From Rhodospirillales bacterium (GTDB lineage: Bacteria > Pseudomonadota > Alphaproteobacteria > Acetobacterales > Acetobacteraceae), in assembly GCA_903644035.1 (NCBI GenBank), contig CAHJXG010000254.1, forward strand, positions 1 to 5,417: a DNA stretch of 5,417 nucleotides, read 5' to 3'. Position 1 is the stretch's first letter. Every line of letters begins with the position of its first letter. Position numbers and translations under genes: made by a program. The notes under the pieces were generated by a model that was not told where the DNA came from, did no database searches, and saw nothing but the letters and a program-made list of their open reading frames with translations. Below are positions 1 through 4,859 of this stretch, one piece after another.

Positions 1-498
1 TCTCGCGGGCTCGCCCAGCAGCGCCATGCCGCGGGCGCGGGCGTCGCCGGCCAGGCGGGGCAGGACGTGGGTGCCGCCGGCGTCGGGAACCAGGCCGATG
101 CGGACGAAGGATTGGATGAACCGGGCGGATCGCGCCGCCAGCACGACGTCGCAGGCCAGCGCCAGGTTGGCGCCCGCCCCGGCCGCCACGCCGTGCACCG
201 CGCACACGATCGGCAAGGGAGAGGCACGGAGCGCGCGGATCAGCGGGTTGAACCGCCGCTCCAGCGTGTCCCCCAGGTCCTGGCCCGGCGCGACCTCCGC
301 CAGGTCCTGCCCGGCGCAGAAGCCGCGGCCGGCGCCGTGCAGCAGCACCGCACGGACGTCGGCGTCGGCCTCCGCCCCCGCCAGCGCCGCGGACAGGGCG
401 GCGGTCATCGGCGCCGTCATGGCATTCAGCCGCTCCGGCCGGTTGAGCGTCAGCACCAGCACGCCGCCTTGGCGCGCCACCCGCACGCTGTCATCCAT
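1..498 (-). CDS. PaaG-like enoyl-CoA isomerase/hydratase (crotonase family), C-terminus cut by window edge
   Basis: Reading leftward from the ATG at 498-496, the frame stays open for 166 codons to the window edge; family members have about 260 residues, so the C-terminal third is missing. Crotonase-fold landmarks are visible: LNRPERLNAM near residue 18, the first oxyanion-hole segment GFCAGQDL at 59-66, GVAAGAGANLALACD at 103-117 and IGLVPDAGGT at 134-143. By alignment from memory, the two catalytic glutamates of true enoyl-CoA hydratases are replaced by Asn111 and Phe131, while Asp139 sits where PaaG-type isomerases carry their catalytic aspartate. The FIQSF and IGLVPDAGG segments resemble PaaG (ring-1,2-epoxyphenylacetyl-CoA isomerase, phenylacetate degradation). 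I infer a cytosolic double-bond or epoxide isomerase acting on an acyl-CoA. The exact substrate is uncertain because no other paa gene is visible. A purine-rich AGGGGGGGAG (514-505) lies 6 nt before the ATG and supports this start. The gene diverges from the alcohol dehydrogenase. Confidence 0.9.
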   Translation of the reverse strand, partial: MDDSVRVARQGGVLVLTLNRPERLNAMTAPMTAALSAALAGAEADADVRAVLLHGAGRGFCAGQDLAEVAPGQDLGDTLERRFNPLIRALRASPLPIVCAVHGVAAGAGANLALACDVVLAARSARFIQSFVRIGLVPDAGGTHVLPRLAGDARARGMALLGEPAR

Positions 499-504
499 TC
501 GGAT

Positions 505-514
505 CTCCCCCCCT
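505..514 (-). promoter_or_regulatory. Ribosome binding site of the PaaG-like gene
   Basis: On the minus strand AGGGGGGGAG ends 6 nt before the ATG at 498. A second ATG in another frame lies at 494-492, so this site together with the conserved N-terminus decides the start. The run of seven G is longer than a usual Shine-Dalgarno sequence and could be prone to slippage during replication. Confidence 0.55.
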
Positions 515-657
515 GCGGGCGACGATGCGCCACGGACTGGCTGAGTCAAGGCGTGTCCGGGGGCGGCGGTGGGTTGGCCTGGAGCTTTGAAGGGGGCGGA
601 ACGGCTCGCAATCGTGAAGCGTGCACTGAGGACTTCGGCGTGCGCCCCGCGTTGCCC

Positions 658-672
658 GTGCTGCGTCAGCAC
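658..672 (+). promoter_or_regulatory. Perfect 15-nt palindrome directly before the alcohol dehydrogenase RBS
   Basis: GTGCTG and CAGCAC form a perfect 6-bp inverted repeat around the 3-nt centre CGT. It ends one base before the Shine-Dalgarno AGGAG (673-677). It could be an operator half-site pair for a repressor, or an mRNA hairpin that limits ribosome access. The rest of the divergent gap (499-657) shows no clear sigma-70 boxes; a weak TTGAAG at 587-592 lacks a good -10 partner. The symmetry is read directly from the sequence and the function is inferred. Confidence 0.4.
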
Positions 673-683
673 AGGAGCCCGTC

Positions 684-1781
684 ATGATCAAAGCCCTCGG
701 ATACGCCGCCAAGCACTCGTTCAGCCGTCTCAGGCCGTTCGAGTTCGAGCGCCAGGAGGCAGGGCCGAACGAGATCGAGATCGAGGTCCAGTATTGCGGC
801 GTCTGCCATTCCGATATCCACCAGGTGAAGAACGAGTGGTCCAACACCGTCTATCCCTGCGTGCCCGGCCATGAGGTCGTCGGGCGCGTGACGAAGGCCG
901 GGTCCGGCGTGACCCGCCACGTGGTCGGCGACCTGGTCGGCGTCGGCTGCATGATCGAGAGCTGCCGCCATTGCGAGCCGTGCCATTCGGGCGACCAGAA
1001 CTACTGCGAAGGGCCGAACAGCTGGCTCGCGACCTACAACGGCCCGATGGTGCCGGCGAAGATGGCGCCGGACGGGCGCAACATGTACGAGCGCGACAAC
1101 ACCTTCGGCGGGTATTCGGACACGCTCGTCGTGAACGAGGATTTCGCGCTCAAGATCCCGGCCAAGCTGAAGCCCGAGGTCGCGGCACCCATCCTGTGCG
1201 CCGGCGTCACCACCTACTCGCCGATGAAGCACTGGGGCGTGAAGGCGGGGGACAAGGTGGGGGTGATCGGCTTTGGCGGCCTCGGCGACATGGCCGCCAA
1301 GCTTGCCCGCGCGATGGGCGCGGAGGTGACCGTCTTCACCCGGACGAAGGAGAAGCTGGAGGAGGCGGCACGCCTGGGCGTCACGGGCGTCCTCGACAGC
1401 GACGCCGACGCGATGAGGTCGCTGAAGTCGTCATTCGACTTCATGCTGTCCACGATCCCCGAGAAGCATGACCTCAGCCCGTTCATCGATCTGCTGAAGC
1501 GCGACCGCACGATCGTCGTCGTGGGCGCGCTGGAGCCGATGGCGCCCGTGAACAACCAGCAGGTGGCGTTCCACCGCAAGAGCGTCGCGGGATCGCTGAT
1601 CGGCAACCTCGCGGATACCCAGGAGGTGCTGGACTTCTGCGCCGAGCACGGCATCGGGCCGGACATCCAGGTCATCGCCATCCAGGACATCAACGACGCC
1701 TACAGGAAGGTGGAGAAGGGCGACGTCCGCTTCCGCTATGTCATCGACATGGCGACGCTGAGGCACGAGGAGGCCGCCTGA
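684..1781 (+). CDS. Zinc-dependent, NAD(P)-dependent alcohol dehydrogenase (cinnamyl-alcohol/YahK type)
   Basis: A complete 365-residue medium-chain dehydrogenase, close to the roughly 350 usual for the cinnamyl alcohol dehydrogenase/YahK group. It should interconvert primary alcohols and aldehydes in the cytosol using NAD(P)(H). Catalytic zinc ligands are visible as Cys41 (CGVCHSDIH), His63-Glu64 (PGHEVVGRV) and Cys172 (ILCAGVTTYSP). The structural zinc site is Cys94, Cys97, Cys100 and Cys108. The Rossmann motif GFGGLG (196-201) is intact, followed by VTVFTRTKEK (215-224); the Arg/Thr/Lys after the second strand fit NADPH better than NADH, though this is inference. Position 202 is Asp where many relatives have His (GLGHMA), a minor variant. 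The start is supported by AGGAG at 673-677, 6 nt before the ATG. It stands alone on this strand between a divergent CoA isomerase and a long gap, so it is probably monocistronic. Substrate cannot be told from sequence. Confidence 0.95.
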   Translation: MIKALGYAAKHSFSRLRPFEFERQEAGPNEIEIEVQYCGVCHSDIHQVKNEWSNTVYPCVPGHEVVGRVTKAGSGVTRHVVGDLVGVGCMIESCRHCEPCHSGDQNYCEGPNSWLATYNGPMVPAKMAPDGRNMYERDNTFGGYSDTLVVNEDFALKIPAKLKPEVAAPILCAGVTTYSPMKHWGVKAGDKVGVIGFGGLGDMAAKLARAMGAEVTVFTRTKEKLEEAARLGVTGVLDSDADAMRSLKSSFDFMLSTIPEKHDLSPFIDLLKRDRTIVVVGALEPMAPVNNQQVAFHRKSVAGSLIGNLADTQEVLDFCAEHGIGPDIQVIAIQDINDAYRKVEKGDVRFRYVIDMATLRHEEAA

Positions 1782-1786
1782 GCGTC
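1754..1786 (+). terminator. Hairpin spanning the alcohol dehydrogenase stop codon
   Basis: GACGCTGAGGC (1754-1764) pairs with GCCTGAGCGTC (1776-1786) in 10 of 11 positions around an 11-nt loop. The TGA stop (1779-1781) lies inside the 3' arm. A second small stem, GGGGC (1787-1791) with GCCCC (1797-1801), follows at once. No T-tract follows, so this is not a classical intrinsic terminator; it may instead be a 3'-end-stabilising structure or may act with Rho. The last codons of the gene are constrained by coding as well, so part of the symmetry may be chance. Confidence 0.35.
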
Positions 1787-2000
1787 GGGGCCGCGCGCCC
1801 CTGAACGGCGCGCCGAGGTCCGAGCCGTCCATCCAGGACGGTGGCGGCCGTCGCCCGGGCGCACCTCGCAGCGCCGGTCGAGCTGCTCGCAGAGCAGGGA
1901 GACGAGGTCGAGCGCCTCGGCCTTGCGGACAGAGGCGGCTTGAGCAGGCCGTCGGCCATCACGGACCGCCCCGCTTCCCGGGCTGCTGCAGGCCCAGCGA

Positions 2001-2014
2001 GGTTCACACGAACC
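2001..2014. promoter_or_regulatory. Perfect inverted repeat GGTTC-ACAC-GAACC upstream of mvaA
   Basis: GGTTC (2001-2005) and GAACC (2010-2014) are perfect inverted repeats separated by ACAC, about 94 nt before the mvaA start codon. The compact 14-bp symmetry is typical in size for a homodimeric helix-turn-helix operator. The binding protein is unknown and the function is inferred from symmetry and position only. Confidence 0.35.
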
Positions 2015-2018
2015 GTCC

Positions 2019-2047
2019 CTTGTGGCACATGGCTGTGTTGGGACAAG
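2019..2047. promoter_or_regulatory. Two-step dyad (CTTGT/ACAAG and CACA/TGTG) upstream of mvaA
   Basis: CTTGT (2019-2023) mirrors ACAAG (2043-2047), and inside it CACA (2026-2029) mirrors TGTG (2034-2037) around the centre TGGC; the left spacer is 2 nt and the right 5 nt. It lies 5 nt after the GGTTC/GAACC repeat and about 60 nt before the mvaA ATG. It could be an operator overlapping the promoter or a leader hairpin. The TGGCAC at 2023-2028 recalls a sigma-54 -24 element, but the required GC is absent at the -12 spacing. Confidence 0.3.
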
Positions 2048-2107
2048 TTGCGCGGCGTATCGCCCGATCTCAACCAAGACAATGGCCGATGGCCCCGACG
2101 AGGAACG

Positions 2108-3388
2108 ATGTCCAACCATCCGCGCACGTCCCGCATCAGCGGGTTCCACAGGATGTCGCCCGGGGACCGGCTGGCAGCCGTCGAGGGCTTCGCCGGGCTG
2201 GACGCCGACGCCGTGGCCCAGCTCGCCAGGCCGGGCAACCTCGATCCGCAGGTGGCCGACCACATGATCGAGAACTGCGTGTCCACGATCTCCATCCCCG
2301 TGGGCATCGCCACCAACGTCAAGGTGGACGGCCGAGACGTGCTCGTGCCCATGGCGACGGAGGAGTCCTCGGTGGTGGCCGCGGTCTGCAACTCGGCGCG
2401 CCAGTGCTACGAGGCGGGCGGCTTCACCACCTCCGTGTCCGGCACGGACATGATCGCCCAGATCCAGCTCGTCGGCGTGCCCGACCCCGAGAACGCGCGC
2501 ATCCGCATCCTGGAGCGCAAGGCGGAGGTCGCCGCCCTGTGCGACGGGTGCGACCCGATGCTGGTGCGCCTGGGCGGCGGGTTCCGCGATCTGGAGGTGC
2601 GCGTCATCGCCGCCCAGGGCGGGCCGATGGTGGTCACGCACATCGTCGTGGACACCCGCGACGCCATGGGCGCCAACGCGGTGAACACCATGGCCGAGCG
2701 CCTGGCGCCGTCCATCGAGGAATGGACCGGCGGCAAGGTGTACCTGCGCATCCTGTCCAACCTGGCCGACCGCCGGCTGGCCCGCGCGCGCGCCATCTGG
2801 CCGCTGGACGCCATCGGCGGCGAGGCGGTGCGCGACGGCATGATCGCCGCCTACCGCTTCGCCGCGGCCGACCCTTATCGCGCGGCGACGCACAACAAGG
2901 GCATCATGAACGGCGTCTCCGCCGTGGTGCTGGCCACCGGCAACGACACCCGTGCCGTGGAGGCCGGCGCCCACGCCTACGCCGCCCGCGGCGGGCGCTA
3001 CACCAGCCTGAGCACATGGGAGGCGGCGGCCGATGGCGGCCTCGCTGGCACGCTGGAACTGCCGATGCCCGTGGGCCTGGTGGGCGGCGCCACCAAGGTG
3101 CATCCGACCGCGCAGGCGTGCCTCAAGATCCTCGGCGTCTCGACCGCGGCCGAGCTGGCGCGGATCATCGCCGCGGTCGGCCTCGCCCAGAACTTCGGCG
3201 CCATGAAGGCCCTGGCGACCGTGGGCATCCAGCAGGGCCACATGGCGCTGCACGCGCACAACGTCGCCCTCGCCGTCGGCGCCGACGGGCCAGAGGTCGG
3301 GCGCCTCGCGGCCATCCTGGTGGAGAAGCGCCAGGTCCGCCAGGACGTCGCCGCCGCCGAACTCGCCAAGCTGCGCGGCCAGGCCTGA
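2108..3388 (+). CDS. mvaA: Hydroxymethylglutaryl-CoA reductase, class II (bacterial type)
   Basis: A complete 426-residue protein, nearly the same length as the Pseudomonas mevalonii enzyme (428). It interconverts HMG-CoA and mevalonate plus CoA with NAD(P)(H) in the cytosol. In P. mevalonii the direction is mevalonate oxidation for use as a carbon source. Substrate and dimer-interface motifs include MIENCVSTISIPVGIATN (53-70) and VPMATEESSVVAA (80-92), with catalytic Glu86. DAMGANAVNTMAE (185-197) is the signature strand, THNKGIMNG (261-269) supplies Lys264, GND (278-280) supplies Asp280, and GHMALHAHN (377-385) supplies His378. All four catalytic residues (Glu, Lys, Asp, His) are therefore present. 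The ATG at 2108 matches the family's N-terminus (FHRMSPGDRL against the P. mevalonii start region); GAGGA at 2100-2104 is a close-spaced RBS. The frame is open upstream to 1841 but that extension is not family-like. Downstream, only 28 nt separate it from a decayed transporter gene. No other mevalonate-pathway gene is visible, so a catabolic role is favoured but not proven. Confidence 0.96.
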   Translation: MSNHPRTSRISGFHRMSPGDRLAAVEGFAGLDADAVAQLARPGNLDPQVADHMIENCVSTISIPVGIATNVKVDGRDVLVPMATEESSVVAAVCNSARQCYEAGGFTTSVSGTDMIAQIQLVGVPDPENARIRILERKAEVAALCDGCDPMLVRLGGGFRDLEVRVIAAQGGPMVVTHIVVDTRDAMGANAVNTMAERLAPSIEEWTGGKVYLRILSNLADRRLARARAIWPLDAIGGEAVRDGMIAAYRFAAADPYRAATHNKGIMNGVSAVVLATGNDTRAVEAGAHAYAARGGRYTSLSTWEAAADGGLAGTLELPMPVGLVGGATKVHPTAQACLKILGVSTAAELARIIAAVGLAQNFGAMKALATVGIQQGHMALHAHNVALAVGADGPEVGRLAAILVEKRQVRQDVAAAELAKLRGQA

Positions 3389-3401
3389 CGCCCCGCCTGC
3401 A

Positions 3402-3408
3402 GAAAGGA
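3402..3408 (+). promoter_or_regulatory. Relic ribosome binding site of the broken substrate-binding protein gene
   Basis: GAAAGGA ends 8 nt before the GTG at 3417 and only 1 nt before an overlapping ATG at 3410. The spacing favours the GTG, whose frame encodes an export-signal-like N-terminus (RLSRCSVLGAAAATAL). It shows that the remnant was once a translated gene close behind mvaA. Confidence 0.45.
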
Positions 3409-3416
3409 TATGCCCC

Positions 3417-3663
3417 GTGCGCCTCTCCCGGTGCTCAGTCCTCGGCGCCGCTGCCGCCACCGCGCTGCCACCTGCACGTGCCCGCGCGCAGGCCCCGCCA
3501 TCGGGATCGGCGTGCCGACCAACCTGTCCGGTGACTGTCAGGATATCAGGGGCAAGGCCCGGTCGTCCGCGCCCAGCAGGCGGTGCGGGACCTCGCCGCC
3601 AGCCGCGGCCGGGCGGTCGAGGCGCTCCCGGCCGACCACCGGGACAAGGCCGATGTCGGCGTG
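3417..3663 (+). pseudogene. Truncated, frameshifted ABC-transporter substrate-binding protein (LivK-like) remnant
   Basis: Three successive frames together resemble the first 80 or so residues of a branched-chain-amino-acid-type periplasmic binding protein (usually about 400 residues). Frame one, from GTG 3417, gives a Tat/Sec-like signal, RLSRCSVLGAAAATAL then ARARAQAP. Near 3499 one base seems to be missing and the match moves to IGIGVPTNLSGDCQDIRGK, corresponding to the family's IGVLTDLSGPYQDIAGK. Near 3558 another base seems lost in a G/C run and the match moves to GPVVRAQQAVRDLAASRG then VEALPADHRDKADVGV, like the family's VVAAQQAVEDF and ADHQNKADVG. Similarity ends at about 3663 and the remaining four-fifths is absent. 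The family assignment is from remembered consensus, not a search. Position 28 nt after mvaA suggests a former operon partner for substrate uptake. The Tat twin arginine is also degraded (SRC for SRR). I consider it non-functional. Confidence 0.75.
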
Positions 3664-3702
3664 AGGTCGGGCATCACGCCCGGGCCAACGGGAACCAAAT
3701 CT

Positions 3703-3708
3703 GGAGGG
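3703..3708 (+). promoter_or_regulatory. Ribosome binding site that fixes the GTG start of the lactonase
   Basis: GGAGGG stands 6 nt before GTG 3715. This is the best Shine-Dalgarno sequence in the area and favours the GTG over the in-frame ATG at 3583, which lies inside the transporter remnant and has no comparable site. Confidence 0.7.
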
Positions 3709-3714
3709 ACAAGC

Positions 3715-4749
3715 GTGACCGACCTGATAAACCGTCTTCTCGCAGCGACGATCCTTGCCGCGAGCCTTGCCGTGGGCGCCCACGCGCAGCAGGGCGGTGT
3801 GGCCCCCGCCCTCGCCTACGACGCGCAGACGCGCGGGCCGGCCCCGATCCCGCCATCCGAGCGCGGCCTGCAAACCGTGGTCGCGCGGCCCTGGTTCAAG
3901 CTGTCCGACGAGGGGCTGCAACTCGAAGGTCCGTCCTTCGACCGCGACGGCAACCTGCTCGTCGTCGAGGTGTTCGGCGGCCGTGTGTTCCGGCTGACGC
4001 CGGACCAGACGCTGTCCACCGTCTTGGGCGAGAGCAAGCTCGGCTCCGCTGGCCTGGGCGTCCACAAGGATGGGCGCATCTTCATCGCCGGGCTGGGCAA
4101 CTTCAAGGACACCGGCTCGGTCGTGGCGGTGCGGCCGGACGGGTCGGGGATGCAGACCATCATCCCGCCCGAGGCCGGCTACCTGCCGGACGATCTCGTC
4201 TTCGACGCCCGGGGCGGGTTTTACTTCACCGATTTTCAGGGCATCTCCACCGACCCGAAAGGCGGCGTCCACTACGTCTCGCCGGACTTCAAGACGGTCA
4301 CGCCCGTGCTGCCGCACCTCGCCGTGCCGAACGGCGTGGCGCTCAGCCCGGACGGCAAGGAGCTGTGGGTGACGGAGTTCAGCCGGGGGCTGCTGCACCG
4401 GGTCGAGCTGGCGGATGCGACGACGATCGCGCCGTTCGGCACGGCCATCGCCTACCACTTCACCGGCCCGGCGCCGGACTCGATGCGCGCCGACGCCGAC
4501 GGCAACCTCTACGTGGCGATGTACGGGCAGGGCCGGGTGCTGGTGTTCAACAGGAACGGCATGCCCATCGGCCAGGTGCTGCTGCCCGGCCGGGAGGAGG
4601 GTCACAACCTGCGCTCCACCAGCATGGCCATCAGGCCCGGCACCGACGACCTCTACATCGTGACCAACGATTGGAAGGGCGGACAAGGCTCGACCATCTT
4701 CCACGCCAAGGCCTTCGCGAAGGCCTTGCCGCTCTACTCGCACCAGTGA
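3715..4749 (+). CDS. Exported SMP-30/gluconolactonase-family lactonase (Drp35-like)
   Basis: From the GTG the protein has 344 residues. A Sec signal peptide is clear: NRLLAATILAASLAVGAHA followed by QQ, with likely cleavage after Ala24, so the mature enzyme should be periplasmic. The rest is a six-bladed beta-propeller of the SMP-30/LRE family, which hydrolyses lactones using one divalent metal. Likely metal ligands are Glu71 (LEGPSFDRDGN), Asp159/160 with the Drp35-like PDDLVFDARGGFYFTDF (158-174), Asn206 (VPNGVALSPDG) and Asp255 (PDSMRADADGN). The FDARGGFYFTDF strand is especially close to staphylococcal Drp35 as I recall it. Repeated blade signatures with DG turns occur at 78, 119, 142, 213 and 262. 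The frame stays open upstream to ATG 3583, but that adds residues of a decayed transporter gene and would bury the signal peptide, so GTG 3715 with GGAGGG is chosen. It may share a transcript with mvaA. Substrate unknown; a hairpin follows the stop. Confidence 0.9.
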   Translation: MTDLINRLLAATILAASLAVGAHAQQGGVAPALAYDAQTRGPAPIPPSERGLQTVVARPWFKLSDEGLQLEGPSFDRDGNLLVVEVFGGRVFRLTPDQTLSTVLGESKLGSAGLGVHKDGRIFIAGLGNFKDTGSVVAVRPDGSGMQTIIPPEAGYLPDDLVFDARGGFYFTDFQGISTDPKGGVHYVSPDFKTVTPVLPHLAVPNGVALSPDGKELWVTEFSRGLLHRVELADATTIAPFGTAIAYHFTGPAPDSMRADADGNLYVAMYGQGRVLVFNRNGMPIGQVLLPGREEGHNLRSTSMAIRPGTDDLYIVTNDWKGGQGSTIFHAKAFAKALPLYSHQ

Positions 4750-4751
4750 CG

Positions 4752-4777
4752 CGCCCCCTGGCTCGCGCCATGGGGCG
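4752..4777 (+). terminator. Hairpin just after the lactonase stop
   Basis: CGCCCCCTGGC (4752-4762) pairs with GCCATGGGGCG (4767-4777) in 10 of 11 positions around the tetraloop TCGC; the single mismatch is C4758 against T4771. It begins 2 nt after the TGA. There is no T-tract, so it resembles the GC-rich hairpins that end or protect transcripts in such genomes rather than a textbook intrinsic terminator. Confidence 0.55.
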
Positions 4778-4824
4778 GTGAATCAGGGCGGGTGGCCGGG
4801 GTGGCGGCCGGCCCGCCGCCGGAA

Positions 4825-4845
4825 CGGTGTGGGCGCCAGACACCG
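4825..4845 (-). terminator. Candidate terminator hairpin of the LysR gene
   Basis: On the minus strand CGGTGT (4845-4840) and ACACCG (4830-4825) form a 6-bp stem with a 9-nt loop and are followed by TTCC. It begins about 14 nt after the LysR stop. The short T-run and small stem make it a modest candidate. Together with the hairpin at 4752-4777 it would insulate the two convergent genes. Confidence 0.35.
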
Positions 4846-4859
4846 CGGCCGACGGCTGC

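Larger units (their letters stand above)
1782..2107. other. 326-bp intergenic region without a convincing gene
   Basis: Between the dehydrogenase and mvaA I find no gene I would call. The left half holds the hairpin CCGTCC-ATCCA-GGACGG (1825-1841). The mvaA reading frame is open upstream to an ATG at 1841, but the translated leader resembles no HMG-CoA reductase N-terminus and lacks a good RBS. On the minus strand, about 1935-1870, a short stretch reads KAEALDLVSLLCEQLD, which faintly recalls the segment after the phosphoacceptor helix of sensor kinases and might be a decayed fragment. The right half (2001-2047) carries two dyad symmetries listed separately. No confident sigma-70 promoter was seen. 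Confidence 0.5.

Noticed and set aside
26..687. Two plus-strand frames over the PaaG-like gene
   Set aside because: Antisense to a clear crotonase-family frame; low-complexity Arg/Ala/Pro-rich translations.
1806..1815. CGGCGCGCCG palindrome
   Set aside because: Short GC-only palindromes are expected often at this base composition.
2023..2037. Sigma-54-like promoter TGGCAC before mvaA
   Set aside because: The -12 GC element is missing at the required spacing (TG is found instead).
1841..2107. N-terminal extension of mvaA from ATG 1841
   Set aside because: The frame is open, but class II HMG-CoA reductases begin near the 2108 start, the added residues look like none of them, and the putative operators would fall inside coding sequence.
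1736..3460. A 574-codon open frame on the minus strand covering mvaA
   Set aside because: It is antisense to a fully conserved HMG-CoA reductase. Its His/Gly/Asp/Arg/Ala-rich translation is the usual artefact of a high-GC gene read backwards and shows no domain.
2020..3534. A 504-codon plus-strand frame overlapping mvaA
   Set aside because: Arg/Gly/His/Pro-rich out-of-frame shadow of mvaA, with no family motif.
3538..4743. A 401-codon minus-strand frame opposite the lactonase
   Set aside because: Shadow of the lactonase with biased composition and no motif.
3417..4781. A 454-codon frame from GTG 3417 through the lactonase region
   Set aside because: Only its first 30 or so residues (the transporter signal peptide) are meaningful; beyond the frameshift it is an Arg/Pro/Gly-rich shadow of the lactonase.
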